Positions 27,146 through 35,823 of a stretch of DNA of 64,000 nt are shown piece by piece. Within the stretch, counting starts at the first letter, position 1. Every line of letters starts with the position of its first letter. The translations under genes and the position numbers were made by a program. The notes under the pieces are model-generated. The model was not told the origin of the DNA. It saw nothing but the letters and a program-made list of their open reading frames with translations, and made no database searches. This DNA is from an uncultured Flammeovirgaceae bacterium (GTDB lineage Bacteria; Bacteroidota; Bacteroidia; Cytophagales; Cyclobacteriaceae), in contig CAKZYA010000003.1 of the NCBI GenBank assembly GCA_937883755.1, forward strand, positions 124,001 to 188,000, in the 5' to 3' direction.

Positions 27146-28009
27146 ATGAGACAACTTAAGATTAGTAAGCAAATCACCAATCGCGAAAGCCAGTCTTTGG
27201 ATAAATATCTCCAAGAGATTGGCAAGGTAGACTTGCTAACCCCCGACGAGGAAGTAGATTTAGCTAAGCGTATCCGCTCTGGTGATCAACTAGCGCTGGA
27301 AAAACTCACTAAAGCTAATCTTAGGTTTGTAGTGTCTGTGGCCAAGCAGTATCAAAATCAGGGACTCACGCTCGGCGACTTGATTAACGAAGGAAATTTA
27401 GGCTTGATTAAAGCTGCTCAGCGATTTGACGAAACTCGGGGATTTAAATTCATCTCTTACGCTGTTTGGTGGATTCGCCAGTCAATTCTACAAGCACTAG
27501 CCGAGCAGTCCCGAATTGTTCGCCTTCCACTAAACCGGGTTGGTTCTCTTAATAAAATTTCCAAAACCTTCTCTGAACTAGAACAGAAGTACGAGCGAGA
27601 GCCTTCTCCCGATGAGTTGGCTGACGTATTGGAGGTAAGTACTAATGAGGTAGTAGATACCATGAAAATTTCCGGTCGTCATGTATCAATGGATGCACCA
27701 TTTGTACAAGGAGAAGAAAATAGCTTGTTGGATGTTCTGGAAAATGAATCAGAAAATACTCCTGACTCATCTTTAATGAATGACTCGCTTCGGAAAGAAG
27801 TGCAACGAGCTCTCTCTACACTAACTCAACGAGAGGCTGATGTTATTTCACTATACTTTGGTCTGAATGGCGAACATGCTATGACGCTGGAAGAGATTGG
27901 TGAAAAGTTTAATCTGACTCGAGAGCGAGTGCGCCAAATTAAAGAAAAAGCCATTCGTCGTTTACGGCATACATCTCGTAGTAAAGCTCTGAAGCCTTAT
28001 TTGGGATAA
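27146..28009 (+). CDS. rpoD: Primary sigma factor of RNA polymerase (short Bacteroidota type)
   Basis: A 287-residue sigma-70 protein without the long region 1.1 of E. coli RpoD, as is normal in Bacteroidota. Region 1.2 starts at [20 protein letters not shown]; region 2 reads [18 protein letters not shown]-like [17 protein letters not shown] and [15 protein letters not shown]; region 3 follows; region 4 has [20 protein letters not shown] with the helix-turn-helix. It recognises the -33/-7 promoters of housekeeping genes. A strong terminator ends the gene, and an inverted repeat lies upstream. Confidence 0.96.
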   Translation: MRQLKISKQITNRESQSLDKYLQEIGKVDLLTPDEEVDLAKRIRSGDQLALEKLTKANLRFVVSVAKQYQNQGLTLGDLINEGNLGLIKAAQRFDETRGFKFISYAVWWIRQSILQALAEQSRIVRLPLNRVGSLNKISKTFSELEQKYEREPSPDELADVLEVSTNEVVDTMKISGRHVSMDAPFVQGEENSLLDVLENESENTPDSSLMNDSLRKEVQRALSTLTQREADVISLYFGLNGEHAMTLEEIGEKFNLTRERVRQIKEKAIRRLRHTSRSKALKPYLG

Positions 28010-28032
28010 TAAATCTCAATGTTAATTGCATA

Positions 28033-28058
28033 AGCCTCCCGTCAGGAAGGCTTTTTTT
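28033..28058 (+). terminator. Rho-independent terminator after rpoD
   Basis: Stem AGCCT-CC / GG-AGGCT with one internal mismatch, loop GTCA, followed by seven T. Confidence 0.8.
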
Positions 28059-28225
28059 GTGCTAACAACTTTGGCTGTGCTGCTTACGTAAGTTAACTTA
28101 GTAAATTGAGAATCATATCATTTTACTCTAGATTATTGGTAGCGTATCCCATACTGTTTAATCATAAATCGACAGTGTTGTAACGCTATCAATTGCCTAT
28201 TTTTAACTTTCAATTAGCATTATAT

Positions 28226-29197
28226 ATGACAACGGAAAAAGTAGAAGTATTAATTATAGGCTCGGGGCCAGCCGGTTATACAGCCGCCGTTTACGCCGCC
28301 CGAGCTAATTTGAAACCAGTATTATACCAAGGAATACAGCCTGGTGGGCAACTTACTACAACTACTGATGTAGAAAATTATCCGGGCTATCCGGAAGGAG
28401 TAACTGGTCCAGAAATGATGATGGATTTCCAGAAGCAAGCTGAGCGGTTTGGTACCGATGTTCGTTTCGGGATGATTACCAAGGTTGACTTTTCGGTTTA
28501 TCCTCTCAAGGCTATTGTTGACGATGAACATGAGATTGAAGCCCAATCGGTAATTATCTCAACCGGGGCTTCGGCTAAGTGGCTAGGACTTCCAGGTGAA
28601 GAGCGGTTGAATGGAAAGGGTGTTTCTGCCTGTGCGGTTTGCGATGGCTTTTTCTTTCGAGGAAAAGACTTAGTGGTAGTAGGAGGAGGTGATACCGCTG
28701 CTGAAGAAGCTAGTTATCTTTCTAAGTTGGCTAATAAAGTGTATTTATTAGTGCGTCGCGATGAAATGCGGGCTTCAGCAATCATGCAGCAGCGCGTGAA
28801 ACGAGCGGAGAATATTGAAATACTCTGGAACACTGAAACTGAAGAAATCCTTGGCGAAAATGAGGTAGAAGGAGTACGGGTAGTTAATAACCAAACCGGA
28901 GAAAAGAGCGAAATCGCTGCTCAGGGATTCTTTGTAGCTATTGGTCATAAACCCAATACTGATATCTTTCGCGATTACCTTGACATGGACGAAAACGGTT
29001 ATCTTATTACAAAAGCAGATTCAACCCAGACCAATGTTGCGGGAGTATTTGCCTCCGGAGATGCCCAAGACCATGTGTATCGGCAAGCTGTTACGGCGGC
29101 CGGAACAGGATGTATGGCAGCACTAGAGGCTGAGCGCTTTCTCGCAGCTCAAGAGGCTGAACTGGTAGAAGGTACTCCTACCATTGCCATGAGGTAA
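28226..29197 (+). CDS. trxB: Thioredoxin reductase
   Basis: A 323-residue FAD/NADPH enzyme from the ATG at 28226; a frame starting 11 codons earlier adds an unconvincing N-terminus. The FAD-binding GSGPAGYTAAVYAARA starts at residue 12. The redox-active disulfide is Cys136-AV-Cys139 (ACAVCDG). The NADPH-binding VVVGGGDTAAEEASYLS follows, and the C-terminal FAD contact is FASGDAQDHVYRQAVTAAGTG. It reduces thioredoxin in the cytosol. A 15-bp stem terminator follows. Confidence 0.96.
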   Translation: MTTEKVEVLIIGSGPAGYTAAVYAARANLKPVLYQGIQPGGQLTTTTDVENYPGYPEGVTGPEMMMDFQKQAERFGTDVRFGMITKVDFSVYPLKAIVDDEHEIEAQSVIISTGASAKWLGLPGEERLNGKGVSACAVCDGFFFRGKDLVVVGGGDTAAEEASYLSKLANKVYLLVRRDEMRASAIMQQRVKRAENIEILWNTETEEILGENEVEGVRVVNNQTGEKSEIAAQGFFVAIGHKPNTDIFRDYLDMDENGYLITKADSTQTNVAGVFASGDAQDHVYRQAVTAAGTGCMAALEAERFLAAQEAELVEGTPTIAMR

Positions 29198-29221
29198 AGA
29201 TTCTTGAGGTAACCTCGAAGA

Positions 29222-29260
29222 AAAGCCACTTCTTAGTTATGTTCTAGGAAGTGGCTTTTT
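29222..29260 (+). terminator. Rho-independent terminator after trxB
   Basis: 15-bp stem (29222-29236 with 29244-29258, one G-U) and a 7-base loop; the stem ends in five T. Confidence 0.85.
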
Positions 29261-29353
29261 CATTGATGTCAAACTAAAATGCGCTATTACTTCATTTGGC
29301 TAGCTATACATTGTTAACATCCTGGGTATCCTGTAAAAACCGATTAATCTTGG

Positions 29354-29575
29354 TTATTTTTTAGAAGGCAGATCAAAGGCTTTAGCTTCGTGCTCAAAGT
29401 GACCTTTGTGGGCGCCGTCACAAAAAGGCTTATTTTCGGACAGACCGCAGCGGCACAGACTGACTAGCGTTCGTCCGCCTAGGCCGTATACATTGCCTTC
29501 TTTATCTACAATCTCAAAGTCGCCATCTATTTTAAGAGAGCCATTATTGTTTACAGTGATTTTTGTTGATACCAT
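29354..29575 (-). CDS. CDGSH iron-sulfur domain protein
   Basis: A 73-residue protein with one CDGSH motif: Cys41-x-Cys43 (LCRCGLSENKPFCDGAH), Cys52 and His56, the four ligands of the mitoNEET-type 2Fe-2S cluster. The N-terminal half is a short beta segment (KITVNNNGSLKIDGDFEI). Family members are small redox or cluster-transfer proteins. It lies 47 bases downstream of the acetyltransferase gene and is probably in the same leftward transcript. All ligands are intact. Confidence 0.93.
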   Translation of the reverse strand: MVSTKITVNNNGSLKIDGDFEIVDKEGNVYGLGGRTLVSLCRCGLSENKPFCDGAHKGHFEHEAKAFDLPSKK

Positions 29576-29622
29576 AATTAGTGTGAAATTGAAAATGGAT
29601 AATTGATAGTTCTAATACCTAA

Positions 29623-30054
29623 TTAAGCATGAATCATCTTAAAGTGTTTGATATTACACTCTTCAAATTCGTCACCGACTTTTTTAAATCCAAAGCGCTC
29701 GTAGAAAGATATGGCAGTTATCTGAGCGTGGAGATATATAATTTGATCAGCCCACTTTGATTTACCAATATCAACTAACATCTGTTGAAGAATAACTGCC
29801 CCAGCCCCCTTTCCCCGATGAGAAGCTAACACTGCAAACCGCTCCATTTTTATTCCTTTCTCAGTTTTTCGCCACCGGGCAGTGCCACAGGCAACCTCAT
29901 CTTCATCATAAGCTAAGTAGTGAGTTGCCCTAGCATCGTACTCATCGTATTCCTCCTCAGGTGCTACCTGCTGTTCCTTCACAAAAACTTCATCACGAAT
30001 TTGGAAAGCCTGTTGTAACTCTTCATCGGTACTCACTTTACGAACCTTCATCAT
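29623..30054 (-). CDS. GNAT-family N-acetyltransferase (YjcF-like)
   Basis: A 143-residue cytosolic acetyltransferase. The core shows IRDEVFVKEQQVAPEEEYDEYD, then VACGTARWR, MERFAVLASHRGKGAGAVIL (the acetyl-CoA pyrophosphate loop RGKGAG) and ITAISFYERFGFKKVGDEFEE. The start resembles YjcF/ElaA-type members. The substrate is unknown. Its start overlaps the end of the PhoH-like gene by 17 bases, so the two are translated from one message. Confidence 0.88.
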   Translation of the reverse strand: MMKVRKVSTDEELQQAFQIRDEVFVKEQQVAPEEEYDEYDARATHYLAYDEDEVACGTARWRKTEKGIKMERFAVLASHRGKGAGAVILQQMLVDIGKSKWADQIIYLHAQITAISFYERFGFKKVGDEFEECNIKHFKMIHA

Positions 30055-31003
30055 TATTCACGCGATCGTCGGCTTGTTTGTAAGCGTTAATAATATCTTT
30101 TACGATACGGTGGCGGACAACATCCTCACTAGTGAGCGTGACAAACCCAATTCCTTTCACTCCTTTCAGTACAGTAAGTGCATCAATCAGCCCTGATTTC
30201 TGTTTACGGGGTAGATCAATCTGTGAGCGGTCGCCCGTGATAATTACCTTAGAGTTAGGCCCCATCCGGGTTAAGAACATTTTGATCTGCATTGGCGTGG
30301 TATTCTGAGCTTCATCTAGCAGAATAAAAGCGTTTTGTAGGGTACGACCACGCATGTAGGCCAGCGGAGCGATTTCAATAATTTTATTCTCCTCGTAAAA
30401 CTTGAGTTTTTCACTAGGTACCATGTCGCCCAAAGCATCGTAGATCGGGCGCAGATACGGATCAATTTTCTCTTTCAGATCACCGGGTAAGAAACCTAGA
30501 TTTTCTCCGGCTTCCACTGCGGGGCGGGTGATAATAATCTTTTTCACTCGCTTATTTTTCAGTGCCCGTACCGCTAAAGCTACTGATATGTAGGTTTTTC
30601 CGGTTCCCGCTGGGCCAATAGCAAACACCAGATCATTCTGGGCTGCTGATTGTACTAATTCGTACTGATTAACTGTGCGAGGTTTAATTACTGCCCCACG
30701 GGTGCCGTAGAGTAGTATATCATCTACACTTTCGTCAACCATCGGCTGCTTTTCGTTGCTGATATAGGTCTTTACTTCTTCTTCGTCTACTTTGCCGTAG
30801 CGAGAATAGTGGTTTAGTAATGCATTAATAATATCATTGATTCGGATAATTTCGGGAGTACTTCCCTGAATGCGGATTTCATTACCCCGAGATATGACTT
30901 TACTTTCGGGGAAAGCCTTAGAGATGAGGCGGATATTTTTGTTTTCTACCCCAAGAAAATCGGGTAAAGAAACATCATCTAACGTAATAATTTTTTCTAC
31001 CAA
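30038..31003 (-). CDS. PhoH-like ATPase
   Basis: A 321-residue cytosolic protein. Residues ~20-75 form a KH-like start (NIRLISKAFPESKVISRGNEI). The P-loop is GPAGTGKT at 130-137 and Walker B is ILLDEAQNTTPMQIK, typical of PhoH. Members of this type have ATPase activity and are linked to RNA metabolism and ribosome maturation, often near ybeY. Here the downstream partners are a GNAT enzyme and a CDGSH protein. Length matches the family. Confidence 0.93.
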   Translation of the reverse strand: MVEKIITLDDVSLPDFLGVENKNIRLISKAFPESKVISRGNEIRIQGSTPEIIRINDIINALLNHYSRYGKVDEEEVKTYISNEKQPMVDESVDDILLYGTRGAVIKPRTVNQYELVQSAAQNDLVFAIGPAGTGKTYISVALAVRALKNKRVKKIIITRPAVEAGENLGFLPGDLKEKIDPYLRPIYDALGDMVPSEKLKFYEENKIIEIAPLAYMRGRTLQNAFILLDEAQNTTPMQIKMFLTRMGPNSKVIITGDRSQIDLPRKQKSGLIDALTVLKGVKGIGFVTLTSEDVVRHRIVKDIINAYKQADDRVNNDEGS

Positions 31004-31064
31004 TCGCTGTAAGTTTCTGGGTTAAGATTTTACTATTTAAACGAGCAAACAACTGAGTAATGTT

Positions 31065-31072
31065 TACTTTTG
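31065..31072 (+). promoter_or_regulatory. Possible -7 element before the SAM-dependent enzyme
   Basis: TACTTTTG is a perfect TAnnTTTG match 36 bases before the ATG at 31108, but no TTTG sits at the expected distance upstream. Confidence 0.35.
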
Positions 31073-31107
31073 CCTAAATAAATGTAAGCATAATTCGACG
31101 CGAAACC

Positions 31108-31881
31108 ATGTCCATTATCACTTTTACCTCTGACTTCGGGACAACCGACCACTACGTGGCAGCGGTAAAAGCTAAGTTGTATAGTTTAGATGCCGATGCT
31201 CAGATTGTAGATATCAGTCATTCCATAGAAGCATTCAATATCGCTCAAGGTTCATTTGTCATCAAATCAGTCTATCGCGATTTTCCGGTAGGAACGGTGC
31301 ACTTAGTTGCGGTTGATGCTCAATCACCTAACCAGAAATATATTGCCGTGAGTCTGGAAGGGCACTATTTTGTTGGTGCTGATAACGGCTTATTAAGTTT
31401 ACTAAGTGAGCAGGGGCCCGAAGAGATTATTGTATTGGATACCAAAGGTGCTACAACCTTTTCTACCAAAGAGATTCTTGCATCTGCAACGATTGCACTC
31501 AGTCATGGAATAGCTATTCAAAAGCTAGGTACCCTAGTCAGTGAACTAGAGCGGCGGTTACCCCGTATGCTAAAAGCAACCCGCAAGCAAATTGTTGGGC
31601 ACGTAGTGCACGTTGACCATTACGGAAACCTAATTACCAATATTGATCAAGTTACATTTGAGTACCTCCGAAAAGGCGTTCCTTTTCAGATACGCTTTGG
31701 GCGGGAAACGGCTAATCATTTGCAGCAACATTACCACGAAGTAGAGTATGGTGAAGTTTTTTTGTTATTTAACAGTGCCGGTTGGTTGGAAATTGGCATC
31801 AACCAGGGCAATGCTCATGAACTTTTAGGGCTAAGTTACGATAGCCCAATTATGATCCAGTTTGAGCGAGATAGCCAGTAA
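31108..31881 (+). CDS. SAM hydroxide adenosyltransferase (DUF62 family)
   Basis: A 257-residue protein of the DUF62 / fluorinase-like family. It opens with ITFTSDFGTTDHYVAAVKAKL, the conserved SAM-binding start, followed by VDISHSIEAFNIAQGSFVIKS, HLVAVD and VGADNGLLS; the C-terminal domain shows HVDHYGNLITNI. Characterised non-halogenating members hydrolyse S-adenosylmethionine to adenosine and methionine. There is no evidence here for halide use. It is followed 48 bases later by tRNA-Leu. Confidence 0.93.
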   Translation: MSIITFTSDFGTTDHYVAAVKAKLYSLDADAQIVDISHSIEAFNIAQGSFVIKSVYRDFPVGTVHLVAVDAQSPNQKYIAVSLEGHYFVGADNGLLSLLSEQGPEEIIVLDTKGATTFSTKEILASATIALSHGIAIQKLGTLVSELERRLPRMLKATRKQIVGHVVHVDHYGNLITNIDQVTFEYLRKGVPFQIRFGRETANHLQQHYHEVEYGEVFLLFNSAGWLEIGINQGNAHELLGLSYDSPIMIQFERDSQ

Positions 31882-31929
31882 AGTGCTTGATAAATTCTGT
31901 AAAGTTCCCTACGTTTGCTCTCCGTTTTT

Positions 31930-32011
31930 GCCCAGGTGGCGGAATTGGTAGACGCGTTGGTCTCAAACACCAATGGCTTCGGCCGTGCCGGTTCGACCCC
32001 GGCCCTGGGTA
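31930..32011 (+). tRNA. tRNA-Leu (anticodon CAA)
   Basis: A class II tRNA with acceptor GCCCAGG / CCTGGGT (one G-U), D arm GGC...GAC-type, anticodon stem TTGGT / ACCAA around loop CTCAAAC, a long variable arm TGGCTTCGGCCGT, and T arm GCCGG TTCGACC CCGGC. The discriminator is A; CCA is not encoded. It is followed at once by a terminator. Confidence 0.93.
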
Positions 32012-32016
32012 CAAAA

Positions 32017-32048
32017 AACCCTGAACTTTTGAGGTTCGGGGTTTTTTT
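32017..32048 (+). terminator. Rho-independent terminator after tRNA-Leu
   Basis: Stem AACCCTGAAC / GTTCGGGGTT with one G-U pair, then a run of seven T. Confidence 0.85.
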
Positions 32049-32123
32049 GTTCGACATCATCTTGAAACTAGCGAAAAGGGACCCTTCTAAAAACCTTCCC
32101 TCCATAAATTCTTACACAAATAA

Positions 32124-32154
32124 TTTGTAGTTGTAAAATATCTATTTACATTTA
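32124..32154 (+). promoter_or_regulatory. Promoter of the YtrA-like ABC operon
   Basis: TTTG at 32124-32127, a 19-base spacer and TACATTTA at 32147-32154, one base from the TAnnTTTG consensus. The -7 box abuts the inverted-repeat operator. Confidence 0.6.
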
Positions 32155-32182
32155 TAGTGTACTACTTAACTAATACACTATA
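32153..32182. promoter_or_regulatory. YtrA-type operator
   Basis: Perfect 9-bp arms TATAGTGTA and TACACTATA separated by 12 bases, lying between the -7 box and the first ATG (32185). The core AGTGTA-N12-TACACT is almost the AGTGTA-N13-TACACT site I recall for B. subtilis YtrA. The operon it controls encodes a YtrA-like GntR repressor, so autoregulation is expected. Confidence 0.65.
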
Positions 32183-32184
32183 AC

Positions 32185-33018
32185 ATGATTCATTTGGATC
32201 AATTATCGTTTGGCTACCGGAAGGGGCAGTTACTCTTCAACAAGCTACATCTTCATTTAGAAGCCGGGCATATTTACGGTTTGCTGGGAAAAAATGGGGC
32301 AGGAAAGTCCAGTTTGCTCAGAAACATTGTTGGCTTGCTCTATCCCAATGAAGGAAGTATTAAAGTAAGAGGGTTCGATCCTCAGGAGCGAAAACCCGCC
32401 TTTTTACAGAATATCTATTTTGTACCGGAAGAAATTTATCTGCCTTCGGTATCTATTTCAAAGTACTTGGCGGTTCAAGCTCCTTTTTACCCTAAGTTTG
32501 ACGAATCTCAGTTCCGCTACTATCTTACCGAATTTGATGTTCCGCCCGATAGCCACATTCCCAACTTGTCATTTGGGCAACGGAAGAAGGTGCTCATTGC
32601 GTTTGCGTTGGCCTGCAATACGGATGTGTTGATTATGGATGAACCTACCAATGGCTTAGATATTCCTTCCAAGAAACAGTTTCGTAAGTTATTAGCTTCA
32701 GCACTAAGAGAGGATCAACTCATGCTGATTTCTACTCATCAAGTGCGAGACTTAGATAATCTGATTGACTCAGTCATTGTACTGGAAGATCGTGAAATAT
32801 TGCTACACCAATCGCTTAGTCGGGTAAGTCAGCAACTGCGCTTTGCTACCCTCAATCAAGCAGAAAATGACCAGCGGGTGCTGTACGCTGAGCCATCATT
32901 ACAGGGCTATACCGTGGTGATGGAAAATCTCGAGCAGCAGGAAAGCAAAGTGGATCTAGAGCGGCTATTTAACGCGGCTACCCAGAACCCAGAGCGAATT
33001 AGGCAACTATTCAATTAA
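32185..33018 (+). CDS. ABC transporter ATP-binding protein of a YtrA-like operon
   Basis: A 277-residue ATPase with Walker A GKNGAGKS (35-42), signature LSFGQRKK (about 128-135), Walker B VLIMDEPTNGLD, and the switch His in ISTHQ. The C-terminal ~60 residues are a family-specific extension. It powers the integral membrane protein encoded 13 bases downstream. In B. subtilis, ytr-type transporters respond to cell-wall antibiotics; the substrate here is unknown. It is the first gene of the operon. Confidence 0.92.
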   Translation: MIHLDQLSFGYRKGQLLFNKLHLHLEAGHIYGLLGKNGAGKSSLLRNIVGLLYPNEGSIKVRGFDPQERKPAFLQNIYFVPEEIYLPSVSISKYLAVQAPFYPKFDESQFRYYLTEFDVPPDSHIPNLSFGQRKKVLIAFALACNTDVLIMDEPTNGLDIPSKKQFRKLLASALREDQLMLISTHQVRDLDNLIDSVIVLEDREILLHQSLSRVSQQLRFATLNQAENDQRVLYAEPSLQGYTVVMENLEQQESKVDLERLFNAATQNPERIRQLFN

Positions 33019-33031
33019 AGATAAAACCATA

Positions 33032-33805
33032 ATGAACCAACAATTTAATATAACACGCTTTAGCTTGATGCTGAAGTTACACTGGGCAGAAAACGGACGA
33101 TACTATTTGCTGTCGTTCATTCTCATAATCGGCATTATGCTGATGTTAATGCTCCCTATCGTAGGCACTTCGCAGTTTAGTTGGTTATTATACGGCCTTC
33201 ATATATTGACGCTATTGGGTGGAGTTACGTTAGGTGGATGCTTCTTTACTAGCTCAGCTTTCGCTGCTTATAACTCGTCTGGTAAGGGAATTGCTGCTAT
33301 CATGGTACCGGCTTCCCGGCTGGAAAAGTTTCTCCCTATTCTGCTCATTAGTCTTGTTGGTACCGTACTAATTTTTGTAATAGGTCTTCAGTTACATCAT
33401 AGCATAGCTGCTGTGGCTACTCAAAGGGTACTGCCAGGGGGTAAATACAACCCTATTCCCCCTGAAGTCTTGGAATTTTTCGGATATGTCTATTTTATAC
33501 TTCAGGGAGCTGTTTTTCTTGGTTCACTATACTTTACCAAAAACTCCCTGATAAAAACAATAAGTACAGTATTAATTGTGACACTTATTGCGTTCGTATT
33601 CAACTTGCTTCTGGCCTACGATTATACTGGCTACCCCAGAAATGTCGATGCTTTTCCCTTTACCTTTTGGAACGTCAACGACACTCAACGTTACAGAATA
33701 CATTATCCTTCGGCGATAAGCAGTTCAATAAGATTCTTTTTGTGGCTTGTAGTTGTAGCCCTAATTGGTATTACCTATGTGCGATTGCGAGAAAAAGAGA
33801 TATAA
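33032..33805 (+). CDS. ABC transporter membrane subunit
   Basis: A 257-residue inner-membrane protein with about six hydrophobic helices (residues ~22-42, 50-72, 100-122, 150-170, 180-200, 232-252). It has the pattern MLKLHWAENGRYYLLSFILI at the N-terminus and IAAIMVPASRLEKFLPIL after helix 2, which resembles permeases paired with GntR-regulated ATPases in Bacteroidota. It is placed between the ATPase and repressor genes and ends four bases before the repressor ATG. Substrate unknown. Confidence 0.8.
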   Translation: MNQQFNITRFSLMLKLHWAENGRYYLLSFILIIGIMLMLMLPIVGTSQFSWLLYGLHILTLLGGVTLGGCFFTSSAFAAYNSSGKGIAAIMVPASRLEKFLPILLISLVGTVLIFVIGLQLHHSIAAVATQRVLPGGKYNPIPPEVLEFFGYVYFILQGAVFLGSLYFTKNSLIKTISTVLIVTLIAFVFNLLLAYDYTGYPRNVDAFPFTFWNVNDTQRYRIHYPSAISSSIRFFLWLVVVALIGITYVRLREKEI

Positions 33806-33809
33806 CAGT

Positions 33810-34187
33810 ATGGAGTTTAACGATCAACAAGCGATATACTTACAAATTGCCGACTATATCTGCGAGCAGATTTTGCTGGAGCATTGGTCAGCCGAAGAGC
33901 GAATTCCTTCGGTGCGCGATTTGGCGGCGACGATGGAGGTAAACCCCAATACAGTTGTGCGTAGTTACGACTTCCTTCAGCAACGCGATATTATTTACAA
34001 CAAACGAGGGCTAGGCTACTTTGCTAGTGCTGATGCTCCTAAGAAGGTACGAGCGTACCGAAAGGAGCGATTCTTAGAAACCGAACTACCCGATTTCTTC
34101 CGGACGCTCTATCTGCTCGATATCACGCTGGAAGAAATTCAAGAGCGTTACCAAGCCTTCGTCGCCGAAACCTATCCTACTCCTTAA
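33810..34187 (+). CDS. GntR-family repressor, YtrA subfamily
   Basis: A 125-residue transcription factor from the ATG at 33810 (MEFNDQQAIYLQIADYICEQ). The winged helix-turn-helix is IPSVRDLAATMEVNPNTVVRSYDFLQQRDIIYNKRGLGYF, about residues 36-75. The C-terminal part is a short helical dimerisation tail, as in the YtrA subfamily, and not the large FadR or UTRA effector domain. It probably represses its own operon through the inverted repeat at 32153-32182. The gene ends 12 bases before the next start. Confidence 0.9.
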   Translation: MEFNDQQAIYLQIADYICEQILLEHWSAEERIPSVRDLAATMEVNPNTVVRSYDFLQQRDIIYNKRGLGYFASADAPKKVRAYRKERFLETELPDFFRTLYLLDITLEEIQERYQAFVAETYPTP

Positions 34188-34199
34188 TTGAATGATTTT

Positions 34200-34889
34200 A
34201 TGAAAACCAGTGACCAACTTTTGATTGGACTAATTGTCATCATCTTCGCGGCCATCTTCGGTACCGCTACCGTTTTGAAAGGAGAGTACGAAAAAATTGA
34301 TAAAGATGATCCGTATTACGGATACGATACTGATACGTTAGCTGATTTTTCTGCTATAAAGTTGGCGGGAAAATATCCTAATCTGATACAGATACAGGTC
34401 GGGGATCAGTGTGAAATTAAAATGCGTGATACCAAACCATTAAGGATAAAATGGACTATCCGAAATGATACGTTAGTGCTAACATATCCAGAAGCTGATT
34501 TTCCAAATTGGTTTACGGTACAAGAAACGTTGGCTGGACGGGCAGGGCTTTACATATTCGCACCCAAACTTACTTCAGTACAAGCTAATTCAACTACCTG
34601 TAAACTGAGCGGCTGGGACTTGGAGAACCTAGAACTTATTCAGCAGGGTGAGAATAGCGGTATGGCTCTAACTGAAAGCACCATAAGTAACTTATCAGCG
34701 ACCGTTACCCAAGGTGCAATGATGCGGATTGAGCAACCTAATCAAATAGAGCAAGCTACTGTAGAAGTGCAGGATCTCAGTACCTTCACTGCTCACCCGT
34801 CGGCAATTGATTCAATATCAATTCAAGCCGATAGTACCGCCCAAGTGCAAATACCTGGTTATCTACTACATCAATCCGAATTCAGGTAG
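34200..34889 (+). CDS. Membrane-anchored DUF2807-like (GIN-type) beta protein
   Basis: A 229-residue protein from the ATG at 34200 (a TTG four codons earlier is possible). The N-terminus is one membrane anchor (LLIGLIVIIFAAIFGTATVL). The rest reads DFSAIKLAGKYPNLIQIQVGD... IRNDTLVLTYPEAD, then repeating beta units, similar to the DUF2807 head domain that folds as a beta helix. I am only fairly sure of the family. It is the fourth gene of the YtrA-like operon, so it probably serves the same envelope response. Confidence 0.6.
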   Translation: MKTSDQLLIGLIVIIFAAIFGTATVLKGEYEKIDKDDPYYGYDTDTLADFSAIKLAGKYPNLIQIQVGDQCEIKMRDTKPLRIKWTIRNDTLVLTYPEADFPNWFTVQETLAGRAGLYIFAPKLTSVQANSTTCKLSGWDLENLELIQQGENSGMALTESTISNLSATVTQGAMMRIEQPNQIEQATVEVQDLSTFTAHPSAIDSISIQADSTAQVQIPGYLLHQSEFR

Positions 34890-34927
34890 GAGAAAACACT
34901 TCAGCACACTCTCACAAAATAGGTGAT

Positions 34928-35800
34928 ATGATAAAATCAAGTAATATGAGGCAAGAACCTCAACTATTATTAGTCTATTTACTCTTAGCTGTTATTGTAA
35001 TGATTAGCGGTTTCAGTAACTCCGAACTACAGCCATTAGGAATGATTCGGCACGATACTGATATACAGAAGTATAAAGATTTGGGAAATCTGCCTGAATA
35101 TAACTGTGTGGGGAGATACGCGGTGTCTGAAGAAAGTACAGACTATGCTGTTGGTGTTTTAATAGCATCAAGATGGGTTTTAACTGCGGCTCACTTTGTG
35201 GAAAAGTCTTCTGTATGGAAGTTTGGTGATCACTTTTACCAAACTAAGCAAATCATTAAACATCCCAAACTAGCTCCTGATGCAACTGAAGCTCAGTGGG
35301 ATGGTTGGGATATGGCTTTAGTCGAGCTTCAAAAACCAGTGTCTGACGTAGAACCAGCCGTGCGCTATCGCGGAAATGAAGAACTAGGTAAAATAATTAC
35401 GAAGATAGGGTATGGATACATTGGCAACGGTAAATCAGGACTCGAGACCCCCAGATTACAAGAGCGGATTGGTGGGCAAAACGTAATTGATGCTATTGGT
35501 GGTACTTTTGAAGGTAGACAGTTTAGTACCAATGTTATGGTCTGTGATTTTGATAGCCCCGAAACTTCGAACGTCAATCACTTCGGTTTACCCACTCCGC
35601 TTGAATTAGAAATTGGGGGTTCAAAAGGGGATAGTGGTGGCGGAGTTTTTATGGATGATAACGGACATAAAGTATTGGTAGGCATAGTGTCAGGAGCACT
35701 CAATCGCCATATTAAGTACGGTTCCGTGATGGCTCTAGCCAGAGTATCCAAAGCCAATGATTGGATAGGTTCCGTTATTACTGAAACGGATGAAGATTAA
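34928..35800 (+). CDS. Trypsin-like serine protease, membrane-anchored or secreted
   Basis: A 290-residue protein with an N-terminal hydrophobic segment (residues ~12-30) and an intact S1 catalytic triad: His89 (LTAAHF), Asp128 (WDGWDMALVEL) and Ser236 (SKGDSGGGVF). The substrate pocket region continues VGIVSGALNRH. There is no T9SS domain, so it probably works in the periplasm or is anchored. The substrate is unknown. It lies 38 bases after the beta-protein gene and 23 before the FtsX-type permease; it may or may not be in the upstream operon. Confidence 0.9.
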   Translation: MIKSSNMRQEPQLLLVYLLLAVIVMISGFSNSELQPLGMIRHDTDIQKYKDLGNLPEYNCVGRYAVSEESTDYAVGVLIASRWVLTAAHFVEKSSVWKFGDHFYQTKQIIKHPKLAPDATEAQWDGWDMALVELQKPVSDVEPAVRYRGNEELGKIITKIGYGYIGNGKSGLETPRLQERIGGQNVIDAIGGTFEGRQFSTNVMVCDFDSPETSNVNHFGLPTPLELEIGGSKGDSGGGVFMDDNGHKVLVGIVSGALNRHIKYGSVMALARVSKANDWIGSVITETDED

Positions 35801-35823
35801 AAATCTATAAATAAACCATCAGT

